A stretch of DNA of 64,000 nt from UBA1756 sp045130235 (GCA_045130235.1 JBGUPJ010000021.1:248001-312000), one strand, 5' to 3'; numbered from the stretch's first letter, positions 31,901 through 38,010 are shown. Numbers and translations are program-made. The notes: generated by a model not told the origin, from the letters alone.

Positions 31901-34900
31901 CGATGGCGGTCTCAACGCTTACGACACGCTGAATGTGACGGCTCGTCCTTCTGTGGGCACGCACGTCTATACCGTGACGGTCACCGACTTCAACGGTAGC
32001 ACGGCTTCTGATGACATCACCATCATTGTGGATTCCATCCCGGCAGTGCCCACGCTGGTCGCTACTGGCAACACTGTATGCGACGGCACGCCGAACGGTA
32101 CCATTACGATAACCAACCCGCTTGATCCGGATTATACCTACTCGCTGAATGGTGGCACTTACCAGAGCGAGCCTTCGTTTGGCGAACTCGCCCCTGGCAC
32201 TTATACCGTTACGGTACAGACTCCGGCAGGCTGTACTTCAGATCCGGCTACAGTGGAAGTTCCGGATGAGACCGCATCACCTGTCATCACCATCGTCCAG
32301 ACCCTTGACACGCTCTGCCCGAATGTCGGTACCTATACGCTGACCGCAGAGATCGTTGGCGGTGAAGCTCCGTTCACCTACACTTGGAGCGGCGACGGTG
32401 TGGCCGATGCCAATGCCCTCACCACCACGCTGACCGTGGATGCCAATGCTTGTAATACCTTCTACGTTTCTAATATCAATGTGGTAGATGTCAACAACTG
32501 TACGGCTACGGATGCCGACACAGTTTACGTGCGCGACACCGATCTGCCCACCATCACGGGCGACCTTGCCGTGGTGACCTACAATGGCTGCACCATCGAT
32601 GTGCTGCCCGCCGGTGCCACTACCGCCACCGAACTCGAAGCCCTCGGCGTGACACTGGCCGACAACTGTACCGCTGCCGATGCCCTTGTCGTGAACATGC
32701 GCGAGGTGGTTGACGGAAGCTGCCCCATCGTGGTAAGCCGTTACTACACCGTTACCGATGCCTGCGGTAATGTGAGCGAGGAGTTCCTCCACACGTTGCA
32801 GGTATTCGACAGTGTGGCTCCGCAAGTTACGGTCAATGAGGTGACCACTCACCTGAATGGCTGCGACGAGACGGCTGCCGTTGCAGTGGCTACCACGTCT
32901 GCGCAGTTGCTGACTTTGGGATTTGTATTTGATGATGGATGTACGGATGTCAATGCACTGGTTGTCAATTCTGAAGAGACGATCGACGGCACTTGTCCGA
33001 CAACCATCACCCGTACTTATACGGTGACCGATGAATGCGGTAATGTGAGCGCCACGATGACGCACACCATCACCGTGTTCGACAGCATCGCACCGGTTAT
33101 CAATGGTGCCATTGCGGATGTGACCGTGGATGGTTGTAGCGTGAACGACATTGCCGACCGTCCGATGGCTACTACCGTGGCTGAATTGCTGGCTCTCGGT
33201 GGAATCACCATTGATGAGGCTTGCTCATCTGACGATCTAACTTTGAATAGCAGTGAAGCTATTACTTACGGCTGTCCGATTGTAGTGATGCGTACCTACT
33301 CGGTGACCGACTTCTGTGGCAATATCAGCAGCGAGGTGACCGAGACCATCACCATTCAGGATGTGACAGCTCCGGTATTCGCCGAACAGGTGGCTGAGCA
33401 CCTGCTGGCATCTACTGACTGCCAGTTTGTGGTTCCCGACCTCGTAGAAGAGGTGAGAGCGGTCAGCTCCGACAACTGCGTGACCGATCCTGCCGAGCTC
33501 CTCATCACCCAAGAGCCTGCTGCCGGCTCTCCCGTTACCGCCGACATGACGGTGGCCGTGACGGTGACCGACACCTGCGGCAATGCGTCTGTGATGAACA
33601 TCCAGCTCCGTCTGCCCACCGTGGTAACCCTCTCTATCGAGCCTTCTACCACCCAGTATTGCGAATGGGATACCGTAGCGCTGACGGCTATGCCGGAAGG
33701 CGGCAACGGTAACTATACTTACGAATGGACACCCGCCACGGGTCTGCTTTCCACCACCGACTCCATCGTGCTGGTGAATACAGAAGAGCAGAACTTCACC
33801 TACCATCTGGTGGTGACCGACGGCAACGGCTGTACGGCACAGGCCGACTTCACGCTGCCCGAACCGAGCCACCTGACGGTGAGCGTGGCACAGCAGCATA
33901 TCATCAGCTGCTTCGAGGGTAGCGATGGCGCTGTGGTGGCTGCCGCCGAAAATGGTGTGACCGACTACACGTATGCTTGGAGCAACGGTACAACGGCCGC
34001 CTTGTGCGACAACCTCTCAGAAGGTACCTATACCGTAACGGCTACCGATGCATACGGCTGTACGGCTACCGCCTCCATCGACATCACCCATCCGACAGAA
34101 CTGACCGCTACTATCTCCGATGAGACCGCGGTGCTCTGCTTCGGCGATGCCAACGGTAGCGGCACGGTGACTCCGACTGGCGGCACCGCTCCGTACACGG
34201 TAAGCATTAACAACAACGCGACCACTTATCCTGTCGGAGAGGGTGATTCCTACACCTTCACCGGCCTTACCGCTGACACCTATACCGTATTGGTGACCGA
34301 CGCCAACGGCTGTACGTTCAACGCCACCCTGATGGTGGGTACGCCCGAGGTGTTGGCAGTGACCGAGATGGCCAATACCATGCCGCTCTGCTTCAACGGC
34401 GACGATGGTACGGCTACGGTGAACCTCACCGGTGGTACGGTGCCTTACACCGTCTCCGTGAACGGCACGGAAACACTGACCGCCGATGCCGAAGGCGAAC
34501 AGCTGATACATAACCTTTCCGCTGGCAGCTACACCGTTTCAGTGGTGGATGACCACGGCTGTTCTGCCCAGATCACCATCACCATCAACCAGCCCGATGC
34601 TTTGCAACTGGCTGAGGTGGGCACGGTGAATGTGAGCTGCTTCGGCTTGAGCGATGCTACCGCTACTGTCTCGATGAACGGTGGTACTACTCCTTACACG
34701 CTGTGGATCAACAACAATGAGCAGCAGCAGACCGTCAACACCATCCAGAATGTGACCTTTACCAACCTGCCCGCGGGTACACATACCGTAACGGTTCAGG
34801 ATGCTAACGGCTGCTTAACCACTATGCCGGTCACCATCACCGAGCCTAACGAGCTGGCACTGACGGCTACGAATGCCGTGGCGGTGCTCTGCTTCGGTGA

Positions 34901-37058
34901 TGCTAACGGTTCTATTTTGGTCACGCCTTCTGAAGGGACGGCACCTTATACGGTGACGGTTGACAACTTCGCCACTACCCAGACGATTCCTGCGGGTGCT
35001 AACTACAACTTTGCAGGGTTGGCAGCTGGCGACTATACCGCCGCTGTGCGCGATGCCAACGGCTGCGAGGCTACGGCCGACTTCACCATCACCACCCCGG
35101 ATGAGCTGACCCTCGCCGAGGCGTCCACCACCGACCCGCTCTGCTACCAAGGCAGCGACGGACAGGTGGAGGTGACGATGGCTGGTGGTGTAGAGCCCTA
35201 TAGCATGACCGTTGACGGTACTGCCTACGCCAATAACCTGACAGCTGGTAACAGCGCCATCACTGATTTGAATGCTGGCGACCATGTCATTGTCATTACC
35301 GATGCCAACGGCTGTACAGCTACGGTGACTTCCACGCTTGGTGAACCCGACCTGTTGACCCTCACCCAGACTGCCATCACCCCGATTACTTGTCATGACG
35401 GTGACGATGGTACGGTGACGATGAGCGTGGCCGGTGGTACGGCTAACTATTCTGTTTGGATTGATGCTTCGTTGCAGCAGCAAACGCTTGCTTCTACTGC
35501 AGAAACCGCCCTCTTTACCGGTATGAACGGTGGGACCCATACCGTGACGGTGGTCGATGACCACCAGTGTACGGCCACCTTGCAAGTGTCGTTCGTGAAT
35601 CCTGATCCGTTCTCAACGGTGGTGGATGCCACTACCGATGTGCTCTGCTTCAGCGAGTCCAACGGTACCGTTACCTTCACCGTTTCAGGTGGTACGGTGC
35701 CCTATATCGTGACGCTCGATCCGACCATTCCTGACATTACCCTGAATAGCGAAGATCCTTATACCTACAGCCAGCTGTGGGCCGCCGACTATCAGGTCAG
35801 CATCGTGGATGCCCACGGATGTGAGGCTACGATGCAGTTCACCATCAACCAGCCCGATACGCTGGATGTGGAAGCACGAGTGGTGAACCATGTCAGCTGC
35901 TTCAGCTATACCGATGGTAACGTGACCGCCGATGTGACCGGTGGTGTTCAGCCCTACAGCTACAACTGGGACAACGACCAGCACGAGCAGAATCTGAACA
36001 ACGTGGGTTCTGGCTTCTATGTGGTGACAGTCTCCGACTACAACGGTTGTATCGCTACCGACACTACCTTCGTGAGCGAACCCGAACTGTTGCATGTAGA
36101 GCTGGTGACCGTAACGGAGAGCTGTGCGGGTGAAGAGACCGCTGTGATTGATGTGGATGCTATGGGTGGTACCCCCGACTACACGTTCCTCTGGAGCAAT
36201 GGTGCCACTACCGACTCCATCTTCAACCTTGCGGTGGGCTTCTACACGGTAACCGTGACGGATGCCAATGGCTGTCCCGATACGATGACCGTGGAGGTGC
36301 CGTACCACGCACTGCCCGATTTTACCGTTAGTGTGACGCCTGCTTACTGCGACCGTCCCGACGGTACGGCTACGGTGGTGGGCAGCAACACCGAACTTTA
36401 CACCTACGATTGGCATGCTGATAACAACCCGAACGCACCGTTCAACGATGCGCTGACGGGAGGCAACTATGTGCTGACCGTCGATGACGGCGTGTGTACC
36501 CTCGACCTGCCGTTCACCATCAACAATATTCCTGGACCGACAGCCAGCTTCGATGCCGATCCTACTACCTTCATCCAAGGTGCGGTGGTGCGTTACCATG
36601 ACCTTTCTTCGGGTACTATCGTGTCGTGGAACTACGACTTCGGTGATGGCAACGGTCAGGATGTCCGGAACCCGTCGCACGAGTTCGGAGAGCCGGGCGA
36701 GTTTATCACAGTGCTGACCGTTACAGACGAGCACAACTGCTTCGATACCGCCCAGATTACCATCACGGTGATTCCCGATGTCATCTACTACGCTCCGAAT
36801 GCTTTCACCCCGAACGAAGACGGTATCAACGATATGTGGCTGCCGGTGATGAGCAACTATGGCGATGATTTCTATGAGTTGTACATCTACAACCGCTGGG
36901 GTCAGCTGATCTTCAAGTCCAACGATCCGAATGTGGGCTGGGACGGTACCTTCAATGGTAAGAATTTGGAGGCCGGAGTGTATGTGTATGCGGTTGGCTA
37001 TCACAATTTGATGGGTAAACTCATCAAGAGAGAAGGCACGATTACTTTGATTCGTTAA
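13962..37058 (+). CDS. Giant SprB-like cell-surface protein, T9SS type B substrate (7698 residues)
   Basis: One uninterrupted 23.1-kb frame. Residues 1-24 are a Sec signal peptide. About 25-445: an N-terminal domain and three Ig-like domains. About 450-1400: a parallel beta-helix (DUF1565-like) interrupted by two related modules (about 606-798 and 820-985) and by a Gly-rich region (about 1020-1345, including poly-Gly). About 1450-1985: PKD/Ig-like domains. About 1988-6560: HYR-like domains arranged in a higher-order repeat of about 610 residues. About 6560-7525: roughly ten SprB-type repeats (CFG-D-GS... GTYTVTVTDANGC). About 7525-7603: one PKD domain with NYDFGDG. About 7604-7698: a type B sorting domain (NAFTPNEDGINDMW, YNRWGQLIF, WDGTFNG, GVYVY). 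The type B signal implies export through the T9SS and display at the cell surface. By analogy with SprB it may be an adhesin or carry surface motility, which the sequence alone does not prove. Two lipoprotein genes follow without a gap. Confidence 0.93.
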   Translation: MKRLGFKLLLAAAMGMLLGHVHAQNTNNLCLNANPFCTDENPYGVSFPAGTDATATPDLPDAQRGCLYYTPAPAWYVMQIDNPGDLLIYMQHSGGRDIDFACWGPFTGYNTYGELLQAVCTSRLTGNGSTHRPNNGYHDPNNPGTWGGYPNGNLIDCSYSAASTEWCFIPDAQVGQWYIFLICNYSRASGTISFNVQDGEATTNCNILANISNNGPLCEGEDLQLFCNATSTIGYTWTGPNGFTSNQQNPIIPNVTPAASGTYTVTYRPNNANEVQTGTTTVEVYDRPTAEITPSQEGLCNGEAVMLYGSSDCATCQYQWSNGSNQHSISVLPTVTTTYTLTVTNGNCSSVASQTILVGAVPTVAVAPSVITLCSAIGYVDLEAISTQCGTGCTYEWSNGVTGAVDHVTMGDCTPDVDNIFTVTCTNSYGCTAEAYAIVRMTENVNVADCNVFYADNHGDPVSQGLTPSSPTTVQHAIEQASCTNAIIRLDTGVYVIDQPIHLASNLTIEGGFMDDYKVKTSEIGATTIYRSSQYVEGTSMAPRLVAIEASSLNDFRLQDLTIQTADAPNLPGINTTTNAADDKDCYNMVEPGEQMPAAYVHCGNTAISAYQILPGQNPYSRFVTLYKSAELGGVPATFTALGLDVATVTDVPVDGNLRYVTITFIEVPFENFNDYCQANGTAPTGSGVGYYTDLFGMPGATVVYDGYFCVDGTGLLTFPINYDYQGGNLIVIFDGIACYTSNNNGGCTITVQGGTTNASDYMSGRMTVQSNTPLSGQWDRIPRYFPERPNISFFTCTDRTVEGNVVATVNPGTTPQSFPLPGDAGHHRTAALYTSSEIGTGPRMLSGIALDVANISPVAGRTRTVRIYLKNTTDATLTPGQVWNQYISNSSLVYSGTFCEDATGWTTFPVNFAYEGNNLMVMIEGEGCGSTGGCPVMVNCSSVADQCVFTTTNDGAYYSINSLSASAYRPNLQLYSTSTEDDIFYVNESNYGVSTYGVHLANCGRYDIVRCRIIAGNASQGKNGTPGKNGGDGGDGGNGSLGLTGVIEDGTPNGEMGTQFVSGGAGGLGGRAGTSAGTATPAGQGGNGGNGGQYGTETPYSTNAGGNGTDGGNNPNSRTMGHTNDAQASSSPGTVTATAQWSNASLIQTAANGSSGVNGVNGVTANPVYNNYFNPGVQVNGGDGTGGSGGGGGGGGGAAAAKNTYDSDMRLALASGSGGGGGGGGGGGGQGGGGGYGGGSSFGIYSYNDAGSRTIMDCYITAGSAGIGGDGAIGGTGGVGGAGGVCNDIASTRARRNNNNALTDYMAYAYAGYGDNGGSGGSGGSGGRGANGAPGASHATVDVTNLGVPTAPAAGFTNWQNLTTQPVIYAGSHEHPYTSCTDVDMDMCDENSSLYYTTFGSEATPASGNSCTTIQYTGTTSDLPGQVTATGRKTPRATGASSSGYYSGFNLVLFSPIDPGHITGNPDVCPGDYSYCITYEPGYFYSWDIIQGREYAEFISDTTLNCVAVTFTNITTEVQQVALEVQISPPCCPSFARDTFWIDVEPMVHISYLTPDMRLCTGDDATLTVTATPPDATYQWMLNGNPISGANTNTYEITDASPVNTGEYVVVVTGACNVEMDTVEVTLYTMPVVEVVVDEPLCVPDYPLFIFTSNMNGVEITYTFEGNTYTEILDEGENYVDWIEAHGTGIVSVISAISPDGCENTAISQDLFLAMNSDDVTSAGPDRTYCETYVPIEAVEPDNEGDHVSYGHWEFVSAMPPANTVIFDDVNAYSTHITASGPGTYEIRWVLTVESPCPDEVADTVVITITQPLNFNFSPNPASCYGEPVDLTAIGSGGTSPYTYYWIDNSDPSNPEVISVEDHADGLVPGVNYLLVMMDENECELDSNFVIELLASQTVSIRDIDTICPNENSFPITIDISQGTAPFHISLSCQGRTYNFDSDESQVDYTMPLLNTGCDLHDTIFMTVSDDNGCTAYDTAAFVVADIYAPVISGIIPNDTFACPSDIPVAFNSLSMLTQNLSGGDNTITDNCSIGVMLSMTMSETTDIEGCKYTIVRTYTVSDACNNSSTVTHTIIVEDTIAPVVVGTLSDMNVTCVDDVTSEISDLNTLISTYRLTVSDNCSPLGDLTLAATTENFTALCGASYIRTYTITDTCGNSTDIIQNIIFNDNTPPVVTGTLRDTTIYAAADCSFSNVTAYATVSDLAVAGVTVTDCNLVDEITYVDDNTDPIDVCEKIITRTYTITDSCNNSVDISQQIHVVDTISPAVVDNLRDTNVYYIDAQCHYNEVAVLNITDFEVTDCNDVNLTVTHRDTVGAPGDCEWSYVRVYSFTDICNNAPTILEQTITVRDTTRPQVVDNLEDTILYYTGNECELDPFPHLTLSDFDVEDCRYENLQFSVVERDTTSGGEGCEWTYTRVYTFADDCNNTTVSIDQLITVRDTTRPDIAGTLPDTTIYRLADCTYELPANLTIAGLEAAGLTITDCNLDNTVAVSDANLVGNDCSATVVRTYTISDLCGNSNTITQNIIIEDTTRPYLTAPIADSLLTATNCDFVVPDFVTIARTLAVDNCTATANIDIQQSEAAGTPVTDAMDVTVTLEDACGNDTSYTIHISLPEELTLTLHQGDTAICEGQSVTLPTTFTGGVAPYTYEWQPTSGLNVADADTVVATPEDGTYNYQVTITDNNGCTASQTVTVIVDTLPAEPTLTPTPDVACQGGSNGTITIEDPVGAGYSYSLNGAAFQDTTNVYSGLSANNYTVVVQSNTVNGTNCQATSTIEVESSPTNPRVAIDSLDVDLLLCPNQGTQVITARILSGTEPYVVAWTGATVDPADSLTATVAVDAAACDSVYTVSIMITDGNECEASSEYAFRIVDTLAPAIHGVLVNDTVACPNDVPAPYADLTALNAALVGNDAGIEDSCTAFANLVMTMETADYTQSCDYQIVRTYNVADECGNSSSITHTIIVHDTIAPVITGTIDAEMVVCVADFTDAVQTVDDLLALLQGGTITDNCCDAEHLTLTSTTDNFTSYCNGDYVRTYTVTDSCGNFTSIEQHLIVNDNVNPVIEGTLADITIFADSSCNHTLPTAFTTVTELSAQGLTITDCNLVSEIQFADADMVDYDACNTLVVRTYTVSDSCNNSSTITQNIYIQDTIHPWLSEMIADSLLTGVNCEFVVPDFVAIAVTLAQDNCTAQADINVEQSPAAGTSADADGDVTITLTDVCGLQTTYTVHYTLPTEPVLMLHQGDTAVCEGQSVTLPTTLVDGTAPFTYSWTPTAGLNVTNADTVVATPDRGTYTYTVTVTDANGCTSQVSVTVEVDTIPATPVMTQEPNVACHGDANGSITITHPVGNGYSYSLNGADFQDTTNVYNGLIQGQYTVVVMTDAQAACKATNTIEVENSPAIPSVAIDTLLVDLCPNQGTQEVTAQILSGLAPYVVTWENATMDATDSLLATVTFDAAVCDSNYSVTVRIVDGNECETYSNYVFRVADSLAPVMADFVDTLRVEGCDDSAAPAVLTTEDELATLGMSYTDECTAVGNFAVSCTSDTAGTCPIVITRYYTVTDECGHVSNPAIHRILIDDETAPEVTVAEVIDTLNSCGAQNAPAAATTPAELQAIGFAFSDLCTATADLTLSLVADTTSDGCTVEMNRTYTVTDACGNESAVMTHIIRIHDSIAPVINNEIPELTLYGCDTTTVLAAYPPATTVAELLALGGISITEACTPQDEIVVHHRADSTGLCEIVVTRTYWVEDACGNLSNEVSHVIRILDTFAPTVNVTLSDTTIYYTTTHCDYDEVAILSQDYFNAQDCHQVNMEVVHHDTVGAPGDCEWSYMRDYRFTDECGNGPVIVSHQIMVKDTMRPQVVDDLRDTILYFVGNDCTLPTYPRLTLSDFNVEDCRYDNLQFSVIERDTTNNGEGCEWSYTRIYTFADDCNNTSVSIDQLITIQDTTRPAIDGTLLDLTVYRLEDCSFVLPDTLTIAGMSESLVITDCNLDHNNVGIAHSDMEGDNCDGTIIRTYTLSDLCGNSTTINQTIHIVDTTRPYLTEIIPDTVLVSNDCHFVVPDFVTIAYGQSHDNCTAVADLTITQSVAAGTDVTADMDVTVTLADACGNDTSYTIHLTMPTVPQITLHQGDTAICEGESVLLPTTYENGTAPYEFSWTPTDGLSSTMADTVTATPAHGVYVYVVTITDANGCTATATATVTVDTLPAIPDLTSEPNVACHGDANGSIQVIAPLGTGYSYSLDGVTFQDETLFENLTDSNYVVTVLTAEGCQSTGNVTVGRSPAIPAVTIDSLAADLLLCPNQGTQTITAQILNGLAPYEVTWTGATQSATDSLTATVDVDATNCNAIYSVTVTIVDGNECEAHSTYNFSIVDTMTPIITGIVPNDTVACPNDVPAVFADLTALAAALVGDETSIIDSCTTFANLEMSVETAEYVQSCEYQIVRTYSVTDECGNTSSITHTIYIHDTIAPVISGTLADVTVVCVEDMPAAVQTVAELLAMLQGDDAAITDNCSDFAGLTLTSATPEFTALCHASYVRTYTVSDTCGNTTTITQNLIFEDNVNPVVEGALADITIYTDSSCNHTLPAAWTTVADLTDAGLDISDCNLSSDVTASDADMTVVDACTNLVVRTYTVSDSCGNSTTTSQNIYIEDTIHPWMQPIADTLLVSTDCHFLVPNFEAAAALLAHDNCTADADIDIQQSIPAGTELSDAADVVLTLTDLCGLQSTYTIHVTIPEELQIAILQDDTAFCDGGNVALATEVTGGTPDFTYSWTPTTGLDDPASSAPVATPTEGTYNYEVEVTDANGCTSLAGVEVVVWESPDTAVVTITPNSMCEGGFNGIIEVTSPLGTYYQYSLNGDEYQVSPIFDELRAGTYVITVQTLDGCTSQSVTVVVPNSDNMPNASIVVDNPVICPNAGNQTVHVTVTGGDTPYGYEWLGEAVITSQDDEAVVQIDPDACDSVYTFSIEVVDVNNCVATAYATITARDVDAPVVDGQLDSIVVDGCSAEDAPAAQTAAEQLEGMGVTISDNCTDNEDIVVTYADVVTGSCPIQVTRTYTLTDHCGLQTSIPQIIQIQDVEAPVAENPDFEENVQGCSLADAPAVVASVQELSDMGFEISDNCTDIDDLTFTYEESSAGNCPIMLLRQYVIYDVCQNASDTLWHTIYIMDDVEPVISGTVATRLIEGCDITALGDDTLVHTVAGLQALGLQVTEDCSFDELLVYAEEEVNGHCPIVVTRSYFVEDLCGNRSNTVTQIINIQDTTPPVFEGLPTELTLTSDECLFFVPDFEEEAMNHVTDNCGGLTFEQSIEDGTTLSASTDIVLTMTDECGNSASHTIHLIVPEELQVSIAQQDTAFCEGGSVVLTATVTGGTADYVFAWTPTTGLDASDQSQVTATPTTGDYPYEITVTDANRCVATASVNVTVYETPAAAVLDASDNTICNGTPNGTITVTSPLGAYYEYSLNGGEYQSDPVFSNLDAGDYVVVVRTADGCLSAEATTTIQTVLNWPEVTISVEGNLTMFCPSVGTREVTAATTGGQPEYTYTWSGVTNSNDETATVDVNPDACDTTYQVMVVVEDEYHCTATASVTLTARDVTPPAILGRLDTSVYYGCDVSVLPSPATTGLQLNALGLMLSENCTNPDICEVSSYDDVSGYCPITIVRHYTIIDHCGNVSNELQQVMLVLDNVAPTVTAANITTNVNGCTVAAAPAVITDPTELAAFGFTFSDNCSDITDLTVSCEADTSDTHCPITIVRTYTVTDPCGNSRAGMVNTIEIFDSVAPALSGTIATVAIDGCDLTALEGYAAVTTADALAALGITINEECSDVEVFSEETSEGECPIVVTRTYWVVDECGNVSNTVSQTINIQDTTSPYFTSVIPEQYLVGQGGQFFIPDLSAIALALSGDNCTPQGQMTMTQTPAVGVQVTHDQDVTVVIYDLCNNTDTMLVPVILPDVLQIHIVQDDARFCFGDSILLTPSVGGGSAPYAFEWTPNDGGLNAYDTLNVTARPSVGTHVYTVTVTDFNGSTASDDITIIVDSIPAVPTLVATGNTVCDGTPNGTITITNPLDPDYTYSLNGGTYQSEPSFGELAPGTYTVTVQTPAGCTSDPATVEVPDETASPVITIVQTLDTLCPNVGTYTLTAEIVGGEAPFTYTWSGDGVADANALTTTLTVDANACNTFYVSNINVVDVNNCTATDADTVYVRDTDLPTITGDLAVVTYNGCTIDVLPAGATTATELEALGVTLADNCTAADALVVNMREVVDGSCPIVVSRYYTVTDACGNVSEEFLHTLQVFDSVAPQVTVNEVTTHLNGCDETAAVAVATTSAQLLTLGFVFDDGCTDVNALVVNSEETIDGTCPTTITRTYTVTDECGNVSATMTHTITVFDSIAPVINGAIADVTVDGCSVNDIADRPMATTVAELLALGGITIDEACSSDDLTLNSSEAITYGCPIVVMRTYSVTDFCGNISSEVTETITIQDVTAPVFAEQVAEHLLASTDCQFVVPDLVEEVRAVSSDNCVTDPAELLITQEPAAGSPVTADMTVAVTVTDTCGNASVMNIQLRLPTVVTLSIEPSTTQYCEWDTVALTAMPEGGNGNYTYEWTPATGLLSTTDSIVLVNTEEQNFTYHLVVTDGNGCTAQADFTLPEPSHLTVSVAQQHIISCFEGSDGAVVAAAENGVTDYTYAWSNGTTAALCDNLSEGTYTVTATDAYGCTATASIDITHPTELTATISDETAVLCFGDANGSGTVTPTGGTAPYTVSINNNATTYPVGEGDSYTFTGLTADTYTVLVTDANGCTFNATLMVGTPEVLAVTEMANTMPLCFNGDDGTATVNLTGGTVPYTVSVNGTETLTADAEGEQLIHNLSAGSYTVSVVDDHGCSAQITITINQPDALQLAEVGTVNVSCFGLSDATATVSMNGGTTPYTLWINNNEQQQTVNTIQNVTFTNLPAGTHTVTVQDANGCLTTMPVTITEPNELALTATNAVAVLCFGDANGSILVTPSEGTAPYTVTVDNFATTQTIPAGANYNFAGLAAGDYTAAVRDANGCEATADFTITTPDELTLAEASTTDPLCYQGSDGQVEVTMAGGVEPYSMTVDGTAYANNLTAGNSAITDLNAGDHVIVITDANGCTATVTSTLGEPDLLTLTQTAITPITCHDGDDGTVTMSVAGGTANYSVWIDASLQQQTLASTAETALFTGMNGGTHTVTVVDDHQCTATLQVSFVNPDPFSTVVDATTDVLCFSESNGTVTFTVSGGTVPYIVTLDPTIPDITLNSEDPYTYSQLWAADYQVSIVDAHGCEATMQFTINQPDTLDVEARVVNHVSCFSYTDGNVTADVTGGVQPYSYNWDNDQHEQNLNNVGSGFYVVTVSDYNGCIATDTTFVSEPELLHVELVTVTESCAGEETAVIDVDAMGGTPDYTFLWSNGATTDSIFNLAVGFYTVTVTDANGCPDTMTVEVPYHALPDFTVSVTPAYCDRPDGTATVVGSNTELYTYDWHADNNPNAPFNDALTGGNYVLTVDDGVCTLDLPFTINNIPGPTASFDADPTTFIQGAVVRYHDLSSGTIVSWNYDFGDGNGQDVRNPSHEFGEPGEFITVLTVTDEHNCFDTAQITITVIPDVIYYAPNAFTPNEDGINDMWLPVMSNYGDDFYELYIYNRWGQLIFKSNDPNVGWDGTFNGKNLEAGVYVYAVGYHNLMGKLIKREGTITLIR
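17020..17995 (+). other. Gly-rich low-complexity segment within the giant gene
   Basis: Codes for residues about 1020-1345. It has collagen-like and GGN/GGD runs (NGGDGGDGGNG) and two poly-Gly blocks, the DNA around 17614-17680 being almost pure GGC/GGT triplets. The stretch is embedded between beta-helix rungs, since sequences typical of the helix resume after each Gly block. Repetitive triplets make this the most likely part of the gene for replication slippage or assembly error. Confidence 0.85.
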
Positions 37059-37060
37059 AG

Positions 37061-37498
37061 ATGAAGGTAAGAGCGCTTTTATGGATAATTATGATTGCCC
37101 TCCTTGCCTCGTGCGATAAGTACGAGCAGGGAGGCTATCTCTATCAAACTCCGCAAAATATCAGGGGTACTTGGGAGTATGAGGAGGTGGTGGAAAACCA
37201 TCTGCCGATGGACGATAGCACCTTCGAAGCCCGTTACCGCCACTCTTCCGTTACCTTCGAACGGGGGAGTAGCGCCGTTTTTCATTGGAAAATACAGGAT
37301 TCTATCGAGCAAGAGGAACATGCCTCATACGTCTTCAACTATAATAAAACGAAACTGTGCGTCATTTTCGATGCCTATCCTTTGGACGAACAAGTCTGGG
37401 TGGTGAATAAGTTGACGAAAGATGAATTTTGGTTCTCCTGTGTCCTGAGCGATGATGAGTCAGTGGATATTAAATTAAAGAAAATTGCTAAAAAATGA
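37061..37498 (+). CDS. Small lipoprotein, co-transcribed with the giant gene
   Basis: 145 residues. Residues 1-18 are a lipoprotein signal with the lipobox LLASC (Cys18), so it is exported and lipid anchored. The body has alternating strands beginning IRGTWEYEEV and VTFERGSSAVFHW, the arrangement of lipocalin-like proteins of Bacteroidota. It starts 3 nt after the giant gene stop codon and its stop overlaps the next start (ATGA), so the three genes are one transcription unit. A role in surface assembly or anchoring of the giant protein is inference from this linkage only. Confidence 0.8.
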   Translation: MKVRALLWIIMIALLASCDKYEQGGYLYQTPQNIRGTWEYEEVVENHLPMDDSTFEARYRHSSVTFERGSSAVFHWKIQDSIEQEEHASYVFNYNKTKLCVIFDAYPLDEQVWVVNKLTKDEFWFSCVLSDDESVDIKLKKIAKK

Positions 37499-37959
37499 TG
37501 AAGAAAATCTTACTGGTTTGCCTATTGGCTTTAAGTGGAATAGTCTTTGTATCATGTCGATACAATGAAGGGCCATGGATTAGTTTCATTAAGCCTGAAG
37601 AACGGCTGGTGGGCTATTGGAAGTTGGCCGATGTGTATTGTAATGGAACGAAAGTCGATTCCGCCACCGTGTTCGCCAATAAGGCGGGCAATTATTACGC
37701 CTTCTTCTTTGAGGGAATGGTGTCGGTTTCGGCATTGGATACCACGATGAACCGTTGGGAAGAGTCGGACTACGGTGGCTGGCAGTTCGAGAACCATTGC
37801 AAAGAAATCTATGTGACTTTCTCCCTCAAACATCGCAAATATGAATATACGGCTACCATCAAGCGCCTCACCCGCGACGACCTCATATATGAGTATAACG
37901 ACAACAACGGCGACCTCTGGCGCTTAGAGTTCGAAAGCCGCTCCACCATGTATTATTAA
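37495..37959 (+). CDS. Second small lipoprotein of the giant-gene operon
   Basis: 154 residues with a lipobox VFVSC (Cys21). The mature part contains LVGYWKLADVYCNG, then FAFFEG-like and WQFENHCKEIYVTF strands, again lipocalin-like and distantly similar in plan to the preceding lipoprotein, perhaps an ancient duplication. The start overlaps the previous stop by 4 nt, and the gene is followed by a 7-bp tandem repeat. Function unknown. Confidence 0.8.
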   Translation: MMKKILLVCLLALSGIVFVSCRYNEGPWISFIKPEERLVGYWKLADVYCNGTKVDSATVFANKAGNYYAFFFEGMVSVSALDTTMNRWEESDYGGWQFENHCKEIYVTFSLKHRKYEYTATIKRLTRDDLIYEYNDNNGDLWRLEFESRSTMYY

Positions 37960-38010
37960 CTATTTACTATAAATTATTAATTATTAACTATTAACTATTA
38001 ACTATTAACT
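37960..38010 (+). repeat. Heptamer tandem repeat (TAACTAT)n
   Basis: AT-rich array with three perfect and several imperfect 7-bp units, filling the whole gap between the lipoprotein stop and the S46 peptidase ATG. Its unit differs from the TTTTCAA family but period and position are the same. Confidence 0.75.

Noticed and set aside
35685..37004. 439-codon antisense ORF and many other long antisense ORFs under the giant gene
   Set aside because: They mirror the codon structure of the Thr/Val/Gly-rich plus-strand repeats, lack signal or domain motifs, and recur at corresponding places of the repeat units, as shadows do.
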